DNA from: Vulcanimicrobiota bacterium
Lineage (GTDB): Bacteria > Vulcanimicrobiota > JAJTBE01
Assembly (NCBI GenBank): GCA_021107945.1
Contig: JAIORV010000164.1
Location: forward strand, 1-55,841
Length of the DNA: 55,841 nt
Direction: 5' to 3'
How positions within the stretch are numbered: the stretch's first letter is position 1; each line of letters starts with the position of its first letter. This document shows positions 9,178-16,884 of the stretch, in pieces. A program made the position numbers and the translations under genes. The notes beneath the pieces were generated by a model. The model was not told the origin of the DNA. It searched no databases and was given only the letters and a program-made list of their open reading frames with translations.

Positions 9178-9482
9178 TGGAAGCTATAGACACAGGCTTT
9201 TTTGCCATTTATAAATACCTGTTTATAATTGCACTTCTACTGATAGGCGGAATATCCATTTTTGTAATACTGGGGATCAAAAAGGCTCAGCAGGAAAACA
9301 AGGAGTTGGCAAACATTCAACAAGGCCAACTGGACACATTAAAAGAATGCCTTGAAATTCTGAAAGAAATCCGCACCTGTAACTCTTCGGATAAGCAAGT
9401 TGTATCCGACAAACCGGATAAGTCAGATAAGTCCGACAAGTCCGATGAACCGGATAAGTCAAAGGAATCGGAGTCTTCCTGA
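9177..9482 (+). CDS. Small membrane protein with coiled coil and DKS-rich tail
   Basis: 101 residues, not recognised. One membrane helix (about 12-34) is followed by a short Gln/Glu-rich helical stretch (35-66, ENKELANIQQGQLDTLKECL) and a disordered acidic tail made of DKSDKSDEPDKS-type repeats. The ATG overlaps the stop of the permease gene by one base and the RBS AAGGAGG lies inside that gene, so the two are translationally coupled. This suggests an accessory subunit of the transporter (inference). The tail repeat at DNA level (GATAAGTCAGATAAGTCCGA..) could vary in copy number. Confidence 0.75.
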   Translation: MEAIDTGFFAIYKYLFIIALLLIGGISIFVILGIKKAQQENKELANIQQGQLDTLKECLEILKEIRTCNSSDKQVVSDKPDKSDKSDKSDEPDKSKESESS

Positions 9483-9507
9483 AACATGAATATGCTATGA
9501 TTTTTAC

Positions 9508-9582
9508 ACAACGAAGCCACGGAGCTCACGAAGAATATCAGAATAAGAACTCCGTGTTCTCCGTGGCTTTGTGGTAAATTTA
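9508..9582. repeat. Inverted repeat of the ACGAAG/CTCCGTG class
   Basis: The left arm (ACGAAGCCACGGAGCTCACG) and the right arm (CTCCGTGTTCTCCGTGGCTT) are nearly complementary and separated by about 20 bases, so the unit can form a long hairpin. It lies 25 bases behind the small membrane protein gene and may serve as its transcription end. The same class recurs at 10098, 22641 and 43744. Confidence 0.8.
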
Positions 9583-9712
9583 ACCTGACTCATACCACTT
9601 TCAAAATGCTTATTCGACGCCCCGACTTCCGCCCTCCCTTTTGAAGGGATATGAAAGAATTCGGGGAATATTGAGCAGGTTTCTGAGGAATGTAATTTTA
9701 TTGGAGAATAAA

Positions 9713-9973
9713 ATGAACGAAGAGAAAGCAAACGAGGGCACTTGCGGGAAGAAATTTGAAGAAAACATGGCCAGGCTCGAGGAGATCCTCCAGATAATGG
9801 AGAGAGGAGAATTGGGGCTGGAGGAATCAATCAAATATTTCCGTGAGGGATCCGGGCTCTATAAACTCTGCGAAAAAAAGTTAAAATCAGCGGAGGGTGA
9901 AATAGTAGTTTTAATGGAAGGCCTTGAGGGAGATGTTATTCAAAAACCCATCGAGGAAAATTTGTTTGAATAG
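9713..9973 (+). CDS. xseB: Exodeoxyribonuclease VII small subunit
   Basis: 86 residues from the ATG at 9713 (RBS TTGGAGA), the usual size for XseB. An upstream in-frame ATG at 9641 would add 24 residues unlike the family. The core KKFEENMARLEEILQIMERG and LGLEESIKYFREGSGLYKLC form the characteristic helical hairpin that binds the large subunit XseA. XseA itself is not adjacent. As in many bacteria, the gene lies just upstream of the prenyl synthase and dxs genes. Confidence 0.92.
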   Translation: MNEEKANEGTCGKKFEENMARLEEILQIMERGELGLEESIKYFREGSGLYKLCEKKLKSAEGEIVVLMEGLEGDVIQKPIEENLFE

Positions 9974-10097
9974 GATTAATCTGTAGCTATCCACCCCGCC
10001 GGAATGTGTATTTTTTGCGAAGTAATTTTGGTTGATATTCAGATCCTGCATAATGAGACTGAATACATTCGAATTATGCAACCGAAAAAACAGGGGA

Positions 10098-10142
10098 ATT
10101 ATATTATTTCTTCGTGTCCTTCGTGCCTTCGTGGTGAATAAC
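10098..10142. repeat. ACGAAG-class repeat
   Basis: TTCTTCGTGTCCTTCGTGCC followed by TTCGTGGTGAATAAC: three TTCGTG units about 9-10 bases apart. It is one copy of the dispersed modular repeat, placed directly before the ispA leader. Confidence 0.75.
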
Positions 10143-10179
10143 CAATACAAACTGACAAACCGGGAAGGAAACAGAGCAA

Positions 10180-11025
10180 TTGAAATTGGAAAAATACATA
10201 TCTGAAAAGCGTAAGATAGTTGACAAATGGATATCCGCATATCTGAATAACGGATCGGAGCATCCGTTGTCCGAGATATTTCGTTATAGCATGTCGGGAG
10301 GAAAGCGGTTCCGCCCCATACTTGTTATTTCAGCGGCCGAGGCCTGTGGGTTGAATGCAGAGAATGTTATTCCCGCGGCGATTGCAATAGAAATGATCCA
10401 CAATTTCTCCCTTATTCATGATGACTTGCCCTGCATGGATAATGATGAATACCGCAGAGACAGGGAGACATGCCATAAAAAATTCGGTGAGACCGAGGCG
10501 CTCCTGGCAGGTGACGGACTATTAATCGAAGCTTTCAATGTTTTATCAAAAAACACAGAAAATTCCAACATATCACCCGGAGCAATATTGAAGGTCGTAG
10601 AATTATTTTCAAGGTCGGCAGGTCACCTGGGAATGACAGGTGGACAGGTTTTGGATATGAGATATCAGGGTCAAAAAAGGATAGAAGCAGAAGTTCTTGA
10701 AGAAATACACAGCAAGAAAACAGGCGCTCTTATAACATCCTCGGTTCTTGCAGGTGGGATTCTTGCAGAAGCTTCGAAGGATAGGTTTGAAAGACTGAAA
10801 TTATATGGCGAGAGAATCGGCTTGACGTACCAGATTATTGATGATATTCTGGATCTTGGCGAAGATCATCAGACAATCAGCTTCCCTGCGGTATTCGGGC
10901 TGGAAAAGTCCAGGGAAATGGCTCGTAAGGCCACAGAAGAGGCCGTGTCGGCACTTGATATCTTTGATGAGAGAGCGGAGCCCCTGAGACAGCTAGCTGT
11001 TTATTTATTGAACAGGAGCTCGTGA
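10180..11025 (+). CDS. ispA: Polyprenyl (farnesyl/geranylgeranyl) diphosphate synthase
   Basis: Condenses isopentenyl diphosphate with allylic diphosphates to make the C15-C20 precursor for carrier lipids and quinones. 281 residues; GGKRFRP substrate loop, first aspartate-rich motif HDDLPCMDND, second motif DDILDLGED, and the conserved KTGALI before the latter. The best start is TTG at 10180 with GGAAGGA 10 bases upstream. The spacing of the FARM (two residues between the Asp pairs, DDLPCMD) fits short-chain IspA-type enzymes. The C-terminus is slightly short (ends VYLLNRSS). Dxs follows, giving an isoprenoid pair. Confidence 0.93.
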   Translation: MKLEKYISEKRKIVDKWISAYLNNGSEHPLSEIFRYSMSGGKRFRPILVISAAEACGLNAENVIPAAIAIEMIHNFSLIHDDLPCMDNDEYRRDRETCHKKFGETEALLAGDGLLIEAFNVLSKNTENSNISPGAILKVVELFSRSAGHLGMTGGQVLDMRYQGQKRIEAEVLEEIHSKKTGALITSSVLAGGILAEASKDRFERLKLYGERIGLTYQIIDDILDLGEDHQTISFPAVFGLEKSREMARKATEEAVSALDIFDERAEPLRQLAVYLLNRSS

Positions 11026-11037
11026 TATAATCGGGAG

Positions 11038-11256
11038 TCGGAGATCGGAGGCCGGATGACGGATTGCGGATGACGGATTGCGGATAACGGAGATTGGATA
11101 ACGGATGTTGGAGGTGAGGATATCGAAAAACCTCAAAATTCCGATGTTTCCTTTTTTCTCGTTTCCCATTTCCCGCTTCCCGCATCTGTTTTGGAGATAT
11201 CAATGTTTTTTCTCCTGTTATCCTCTGCGAACTCCGCGATCTCTGCGTTAAAAAAA
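11038..11256. repeat. Repeat-filled gap between ispA and dxs
   Basis: Three pieces: an imperfect tandem of GGATGACGGATTGC / GGATAACGG units (11052-11107); the GAGGATATCGAAAAACCTC module (11116-11150) shared with 1412 and 13312; and an inverted CGCAGAG-class piece (CTCTGCGAACTCCGCGATCT, 11222-11250). No gene was seen. Confidence 0.7.
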
Positions 11257-11290
11257 ACACTTAAGTTATCAAAAAGGAAGTCCTGCTAAA

Positions 11291-13183
11291 ATGTCTGAAA
11301 TATTTAATAGAATAAAATGCCCTGAAGATATAAAGAAATTTGATGATGAACAATTAAATCAACTTGCTGATTTTCTCAGGGATAAAATAGTAAAGACCAT
11401 AAGTAAAACCGGGGGACATCTTGCCTCAAGTTTGGGTACTGTGGAAATAACCATTGCACTTCATTACATTTTTAATTCCCCCCATGACAAGATAATATGG
11501 GATGTAGGACATCAGTGCTATTCTCACAAACTTCTCACGGGTAGAATAGAAGAATTTCCCACGATCAGGAAGTATGACGGATTATCAGGATTCACGAAAA
11601 GATACGAGTCCTGCCACGATCCATTCGGTGCGGGACATTCCAGCACTTCAATATCCGCGGCGTTGGGTTTTGCCCGGGCAAGGGACCACCTTAAAGAGGA
11701 TTACGAGGTAATCGCTATTATAGGTGACGGCGCAATGACGGGTGGGATGGCATTCGAGGCGATGAATAACGCGGGACACTTGAAGTCGGACCTTATAGTC
11801 GTCCTGAATGACAATGAAATGTCAATCGCCAAAAATGTGGGAGCTCTTGCAAAACACCTCAGTCACCTGAGAATGGAACCACATTTTGTAAAATTAAAAG
11901 ACAGTTTTCGCTCTATTATAAAGCAGATTCCGAGAATTGGTACAACAATGCTTAAAAAGGCGGAGGAAATAGAAGAGCATCTTACTTATCTGGTTATACC
12001 CGGAGTATTGTTCGAATCTCTTGGATTTACTTATCTGGGACCCTTTGACGGCCACGATATTAAACTTCTCAACCAGACATTCAAGAGAGCAAAAAATATC
12101 AAGGGGCCGAAGCTGATTCACCTTATTACCCAGAAAGGAAAAGGTTACGAGCCAGCGGAGAAAGACGCCACTAAATGGCATGGAGCTATCCCGTTCGACA
12201 TCCAGACGGGAAACGGGACAACACCCCTGGACAGGGATATTCCCCAGTATTCCGACGTATTTTGCGATACATTAATTAAACTGGCGGAAGAGGACGAGAG
12301 GATAATAGCAATAACAGCCGCAATGCCAGACGGGACGGGATTGAAGCCTTTCCAGGATAAATTCCCCGACAGAATTTATGATGTGGGAATCGCGGAACAA
12401 CATGCGGTAACTTTCTCGGCGGGTCTTGCCGCCGCTGGAATGCGACCCTGTGCCGCCATATATTCCACATTCCTCCAGAGAGCTTTTGACCAGGTATTTC
12501 ATGATGTTTGTCTGCAAAATCTACCTGTTGTTTTTGCTCTTGACAGAGGGGGAATTGTTGGCGAAGACGGACCCACACACCACGGGTTATACGATCTTTC
12601 ATTCCTGCGAGCGATTCCGGGAATAATAATTATGGCTCCAAAAGACGAAAACGAGCTTCAGAGTATGTTTAAATCGGCGTTCGATTACAATTGCCCCGTT
12701 GCCATACGCTATCCCAGAGGCAAAGGCGTGGGAGTAAGGATGGATCCACCGGAAGAGTGGGAGACTTTACCTATCGGAAGAGCAGAGGTGCTTCACCCCG
12801 GTTTTGATCTGGCAATCCTTGCAGTGGGAAACATGGTATATCCGTCAATACTTGCAGCGGAAAAGCTAAACAACTACGGAATCAGGGCATACGTTGTGAA
12901 CATGAGATTTATCAAGCCCCTGGACAAGGAGATTGTTGTAAAACTTGCAAGAGAAACAAAACACCTGGTAACGGCTGAAGAAAATACCCTTAGCGGGGGA
13001 TTCGGTTCCGCAGTGCTTGAAGCCCTGACAGAAGCTGAAATCAGAGATTGCCTCGTGCAAACGATAGGACTCCCCGATATGTTTATCGAGCATGGGAACA
13101 TGAATGTTTTGAGAGAAAAATATGGACTCACGTCGGATGGGATTGTCAATGTCGTAAAAAAATCAATGCAATTGGCCAAATAG
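11291..13183 (+). CDS. dxs: 1-deoxy-D-xylulose-5-phosphate synthase
   Basis: First enzyme of the MEP isoprenoid pathway: condenses pyruvate and glyceraldehyde 3-phosphate using thiamine diphosphate. 630 residues, normal length. Visible are the N-terminal DVGHQCYSHKLLTGR, the ThDP-binding GDGAMTGG..NNAG, the pyrimidine-domain YSTFLQRAFDQVFHDV, DRGGIVGEDGPTHHG, and a C-terminal transketolase domain (VTAEENTLSGGFGSAV). RBS AAAAGGAAG lies about 12 bases before the ATG. It follows ispA in the same direction across a repeat-filled gap of 265 bases, so it may have its own promoter. Confidence 0.97.
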   Translation: MSEIFNRIKCPEDIKKFDDEQLNQLADFLRDKIVKTISKTGGHLASSLGTVEITIALHYIFNSPHDKIIWDVGHQCYSHKLLTGRIEEFPTIRKYDGLSGFTKRYESCHDPFGAGHSSTSISAALGFARARDHLKEDYEVIAIIGDGAMTGGMAFEAMNNAGHLKSDLIVVLNDNEMSIAKNVGALAKHLSHLRMEPHFVKLKDSFRSIIKQIPRIGTTMLKKAEEIEEHLTYLVIPGVLFESLGFTYLGPFDGHDIKLLNQTFKRAKNIKGPKLIHLITQKGKGYEPAEKDATKWHGAIPFDIQTGNGTTPLDRDIPQYSDVFCDTLIKLAEEDERIIAITAAMPDGTGLKPFQDKFPDRIYDVGIAEQHAVTFSAGLAAAGMRPCAAIYSTFLQRAFDQVFHDVCLQNLPVVFALDRGGIVGEDGPTHHGLYDLSFLRAIPGIIIMAPKDENELQSMFKSAFDYNCPVAIRYPRGKGVGVRMDPPEEWETLPIGRAEVLHPGFDLAILAVGNMVYPSILAAEKLNNYGIRAYVVNMRFIKPLDKEIVVKLARETKHLVTAEENTLSGGFGSAVLEALTEAEIRDCLVQTIGLPDMFIEHGNMNVLREKYGLTSDGIVNVVKKSMQLAK

Positions 13184-13254
13184 AAGTTTATCCATCGGGA
13201 CGAGGACGTCCCTCCTACAGTTCTAACATCAACACATCAAATCTATCCACGAAA

Positions 13255-13388
13255 AATCTCTGTGTCCTCCGTGGTGAATGGGAAACGGGAAAAGGGGAAT
13301 AACGGGATTTTGAAGTTTTTCGATACCCTCACCTCCGGTCTCTGTTTTCAATAACCTCTGTGGTCTTTGCGGTCTTTGCGGTGAAAAA
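13255..13388. repeat. Composite repeat, inverted copy of the 11.1 kb type
   Basis: Contains CTCTGTGTCCTCCGTGGTGA (13255-13274), the complement of the GAGGATATCG module (13312-13345), and CTCTGTGGTCTTTGCGGTCT running into TTTGCGGTGAAAAAAA (13354-13388). The module order is the same as in the 11.1-kb unit but on the opposite strand. It separates the convergent dxs and citryl-CoA lyase genes. Confidence 0.7.
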
Positions 13389-13409
13389 AATCCACCTTCC
13401 TTTATCCGG

Positions 13410-14195
13410 TTATCCCAATTTCCTCTGACCGGGGCCGTCGTACTCATAATCCAGGGGGTTTATTCTTCTCATGGGTTTTTGCCGGTCTCTCTCCTCAACA
13501 ATATGGGTAAGTAGTCCGGGCATGCGGGCTATCATAAAGAACGCATTTCCCAACTCAGGATCGAATCCCATTTCGCAGAGAAGTGATGCTATAGCTCCGT
13601 CAACATTTATGGGTAGCTTTTTGCCTTTTATTTTTTCAAAAGCTGATTCCATCGCCTTCATCATTTTTGGATAATCCCCATAAAACCCAAGATTCTTTGC
13701 AGCTTCATACAGCTTTACCGCCCTCGGGTCATTCGTATGTATTCTATGACCGAACCCGGGAAGTCTTACTTTGTTGGCTATTGCATCTTTGACAACTTCT
13801 TCCGCTGCGGTCTCAATTGTGAGGTCATTATCTTCTTTCAGTTTTACCGCGGACAGAAGGACTTTCTGACAGTTCTGGATCGCTCCGCCGTGATGTTGAT
13901 TTATTGACAGAATTCCACAGGCAAGCGCCTGGTTAAGATTGCCGCCGGTGGAAACGCATGTAAGCGCGGCGAGGGTTGAAGGTGGTGTAACGCCATGATC
14001 CATTGAGCTTACGAGGATGGTATCCATCATCTTGCCGAGTTTCCTGTCGGGAAGCTCACCTTTTAGCATCAGGCAGAGTCCGTCGGCGTATGAAATTTCT
14101 CCCATCAATTCATTTATCGGGTATCCGTGAACCATTATATTATTAGGCTCCACTTTTGTTACCGCTGTTTTCCAATCTTTCAACTTTTTTGACAT
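13410..14195 (-). CDS. Citryl-CoA lyase-like protein (short citrate synthase family)
   Basis: 261 residues, equivalent to the C-terminal two thirds of citrate synthase. Two active-site stretches are preserved: NQHHGGAIQ and GFGHRIHTNDPRAVKLY, the latter being the GxGHxxxxxDPR signature. The terminal MRRINPLDYEYDGPGQRKL matches stand-alone citryl-CoA lyases and the lyase part of ATP-citrate lyase. Expected reaction: cleavage of (3S)-citryl-CoA to acetyl-CoA and oxaloacetate, or a related CoA-ester cleavage. No citryl-CoA synthetase or ligase partner lies nearby, so the pathway is open. The start at 14195 has a strong GAGGAGGT site. Confidence 0.82.
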   Translation of the reverse strand: MSKKLKDWKTAVTKVEPNNIMVHGYPINELMGEISYADGLCLMLKGELPDRKLGKMMDTILVSSMDHGVTPPSTLAALTCVSTGGNLNQALACGILSINQHHGGAIQNCQKVLLSAVKLKEDNDLTIETAAEEVVKDAIANKVRLPGFGHRIHTNDPRAVKLYEAAKNLGFYGDYPKMMKAMESAFEKIKGKKLPINVDGAIASLLCEMGFDPELGNAFFMIARMPGLLTHIVEERDRQKPMRRINPLDYEYDGPGQRKLG

Positions 14196-14451
14196 AGAAT
14201 ATACCTCCTCTAATAGAATAGGGATAATGGAATAAGGATGATGGAAAAAGACAAATTACCGACAAGCGTTCTTTCCTCAGCATGCTCTGCGGTAAAATAA
14301 GACGTCTGAATAATCTATAGTCTCTTTTCAATATTCATTTCCCGGAATTCAATACATTTCCATCCTTTCCTGCAAATATTGCCATCGGAAAAAGGAAGTC
14401 TTTATCTGACATTGAAATTCAATTCAAAATGAAGAAAGTGGAGAAGAAAAT

Positions 14452-15351
14452 ATGTGGGAATATTTTTCTCAGAATGTTCAACAGATATTAATAGCAGCTC
14501 AAACTTCAGCGCATAAATTGGGAGTTGATTACATAGGATCCGAGCATCTGATGCTTGGAATAATTAGTCACCGACACAATACGGCCTGTCGTGAGCTAAA
14601 GGTTCTGGGTGTTGAGATACCCCATTTGAAAGAAATAATACTTCTTGAAATAAAGCGCGGTGACGGAACATCCGAGAACGGACTGTCTTTTTCTGCAAGA
14701 TCCACAAGGATAATCGAAATCGCATTTGCCATCTCTCGGACATTGGAACAGCCTTACGTTGGATCGGAGCATATACTTCTCGGCATAATTCGCGAGGGAA
14801 TCGGCAAGCCTGCACATATCTTAAAGAAAGAATTCGGGATTGACTTTAATACCATGATAGAAGAATTATATGGAATGGGCGATCTGAAGCTTTCAAACTT
14901 CAGGCAGTTTCATGGCGCGGTTGATAAGGGATTAAAAGAACTTGAAGAAAAATTCGAGGAATCATCCATCCAGAAAAAAGTTTTTGCCGGCAAAATTCGT
15001 GAGATATCGTTTTTGATGGATTATGTGGGGGATCTATGCAATTCCATAAACCGCAATGATCTAAAAGTAGAAGTGCTTAAACTGAAAGTTAAAGCTTTGT
15101 CTTCATTTCCTGGAGAATACCTGAGTGAGGATCTGGCGATAGGATTGCCCGCCGGTGAGTCGTCAAAAGTCAATTCCATCCCGCTAAAAAAATCTTCCGG
15201 TAATTCCGGAGATTTGCCGACAGAGATTCCGGTTGACGCAAGGCCGGTTGGTTTGCCCGACAATAGCGGATTGACAATCTCCATAAATATCAACGAAGAT
15301 ATAATTCGGAAAGCTATATTTGATGCCGTCCGCGAAACAACGGGAAAATAA
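14452..15351 (+). CDS. Stand-alone Clp N-domain protein
   Basis: 299 residues. Residues 1-145 are two Clp-repeat halves as in ClpC/ClpA N-domains (SEHLMLGIISHRHNTACREL and SEHILLGIIREGIGKPAHIL). No AAA+ ATPase modules follow; instead there is a helical stretch (about 165-215) and a Pro/Ser-rich linker ending in a short amphipathic segment (LTISININEDIIRKAI). Such proteins probably act as adaptors or decoys of a Clp protease (inference). RBS GTGGAGAAG. Monocistronic, with opposite-strand genes on both sides. Confidence 0.82.
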   Translation: MWEYFSQNVQQILIAAQTSAHKLGVDYIGSEHLMLGIISHRHNTACRELKVLGVEIPHLKEIILLEIKRGDGTSENGLSFSARSTRIIEIAFAISRTLEQPYVGSEHILLGIIREGIGKPAHILKKEFGIDFNTMIEELYGMGDLKLSNFRQFHGAVDKGLKELEEKFEESSIQKKVFAGKIREISFLMDYVGDLCNSINRNDLKVEVLKLKVKALSSFPGEYLSEDLAIGLPAGESSKVNSIPLKKSSGNSGDLPTEIPVDARPVGLPDNSGLTISININEDIIRKAIFDAVRETTGK

Positions 15352-15411
15352 TCGGAGTTATTCCAACTTCCAAAAAATTAGTTAATGTCTTCAGGTGTCC
15401 CCATATTTTGG

Positions 15412-15429
15412 GCGGGTTTAAAAACCCGC
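15412..15429. repeat. REP-like palindrome
   Basis: GCGGGTTTAAAAACCCGC: 8-bp arms around central AA. The following GCTAAG resembles the GCTACG after the palindrome at 46982. Confidence 0.75.
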
Positions 15430-15435
15430 GCTAAG

Positions 15436-15810
15436 TTAAAAGTGTTGAATTACCTCCACAAACTCACCTGACGGTGATCTTGCAAAGAAGAACGCCACTT
15501 TCTCATGTCTTTGAACTTCTTTATGAAGAAGTTTTGCGCCTTTTTTCTGAAAAGACTCGAAATCGGAATCTATGTCATCACTTAAAAACGCAATGTGCTT
15601 CAAGCCGTCGTTCATCATTATATCATTGCCGGTCGGCTCGATTACCTCTATTTTATCGCCGTCTCTTTCAAGAAGTATAATAACTATATGCATCAATTTT
15701 ATTTCCTGGCGAAATGTCTCCTTGAAGCCTAGGAATTCCCGGTAAAAGTCAACCGTCTTGCCGGAATCTTTCGCCAGTATTGCTACATGATCCATCTTCG
15801 TTATTGCCAT
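15436..15810 (-). CDS. VOC-superfamily (glyoxalase/bleomycin resistance fold) protein
   Basis: 124 residues forming one VOC module of two beta-alpha-beta-beta-beta units. The usual metal-binding positions are all occupied: His8 (MDHVAIL), Glu in IEVIEP, His in LKHIAFL and Glu in FVEVIQHF. This supports a metalloenzyme such as a glyoxalase I or an acyl-CoA epimerase; the substrate cannot be read from the sequence. RBS GGAGGTG before the ATG at 15810. It could share a transcript with the secreted protein gene 54 bases upstream. Confidence 0.85.
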   Translation of the reverse strand: MAITKMDHVAILAKDSGKTVDFYREFLGFKETFRQEIKLMHIVIILLERDGDKIEVIEPTGNDIMMNDGLKHIAFLSDDIDSDFESFQKKGAKLLHKEVQRHEKVAFFFARSPSGEFVEVIQHF

Positions 15811-15864
15811 ACCACACCTCCGTATAATTGATACTTGTCTAACCGGATGATTTGCTTGTTTAGA

Positions 15865-16425
15865 TTATTTCTTCTTCAATTCACTCATAATCATTTCAGT
15901 AAAGTTCTTGCCCCCGGATCTCATGAGCATTACTTTCTTTGGAGAAACTTTGAATCTTCCCACCATGAATTTCAACTGAACAAGGTTTCTGACTTCCTTA
16001 TCATAAAGGGTCATCTGATATTTCTTGTTGCTTCTCCATTTGTAATATTCCCTGTATGCATGTCTGTATGTTGCTGGAACCGAGTATCCTCCCACCTGTG
16101 TGAACAGCCTGGCCGAATTAAACTTAAGTTTTGCCATAATATCCATCCAGCTTATTGCCTTCACACGCCAATCACGAATTTTAAATGGATTTGTTCCCGT
16201 TGCCTGTGCAAGGTAAAGACAGACCGATACATCATCGGTATAATGCATATTCTGTCCCACGGACACCACTTTTATCTCGGGAGTTTTATAGTATCTACTC
16301 ATCAGTTTGGTCATGGGTTTATCGACGCCATAAATCTTCCAGGGCTTATCGGTATGCTGAGCAAAAGATACAGTTGTCAACAGGGCAAATAGTATCAATA
16401 AAATAACAAATTTTTGTTTTTTCAT
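15865..16425 (-). CDS. Small exported protein of unknown function
   Basis: 186 residues with a clear Sec signal peptide (KKQKFVILLILFALLTT, cleavage after SFA, residue 22). The mature part is basic and rich in Tyr/Arg/Lys (YRHAYREYYKWRSNKKY). No family recognised; the pattern of a signal peptide plus MTKLMSRYYKTPEIKVV suggests a small periplasmic alpha/beta domain. Start ATG at 16425 behind GAAAGGAAGG. It lies 54 bases upstream of the VOC gene on the same strand. Confidence 0.75.
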   Translation of the reverse strand: MKKQKFVILLILFALLTTVSFAQHTDKPWKIYGVDKPMTKLMSRYYKTPEIKVVSVGQNMHYTDDVSVCLYLAQATGTNPFKIRDWRVKAISWMDIMAKLKFNSARLFTQVGGYSVPATYRHAYREYYKWRSNKKYQMTLYDKEVRNLVQLKFMVGRFKVSPKKVMLMRSGGKNFTEMIMSELKKK

Positions 16426-16613
16426 TTTAAAACCTTCCTTTCGATCTCTTGAAATTTAGTTTTTCAAATTGATTTTCACTCTTTCATGAATTATTCCTTC
16501 TAAGCTGTGTCGGCAGGATTGACAACCTCAGGTTATAACAGGCTAATCAGAGGATTTTGGTATGTTTTGCGAAATATTTAAGACATGAGTTACGCAAAAT
16601 GAAGATTGAATCT

Positions 16614-16836
16614 TGTCATTCTGAGCGATATACGAAAGAGTTACTTTATTCCGAGGCTGTTCTCAAAGACGTAATTAAGTTGATGCTCGTGATTAACATA
16701 GCGAAGAATCTCCACACAGGTCGATATTTGCTTTAAGAGATCCTTCGCTGAGTAATACATCGGAGGTATGCAAATCCCGTTCCTGAGAAATGTTTGTTTG
16801 TAAAAGTGGGATGATCGTTCTCCGCTCAGGATGACA
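16614..16836. mobile_element. MITE-like element with TCATTCTGAGCG termini
   Basis: 223 bases bounded by TGTCATTCTGAGCG (16614-16627) and its near complement CGCTCAGGATGACA (16823-16836). An inner block (GAGATCCTTCGCTGAG TAATACATCGGAGG, 16739-16768) is repeated in opposite orientation at 46515-46547 and again near 53446-53477. No open frame inside. It fills most of the 459-base gap before the hydrolase gene. Confidence 0.7.
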
Positions 16837-16884
16837 GAATGCGTATATCTTGTTATGAATTAGTTTTAAGGGAAAATAAGTTAG

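Noticed and set aside
9641-9712. Longer XseB start at 9641.
   Set aside because: The 24 extra residues are unlike the family, and the ATG at 9713 has its own RBS.
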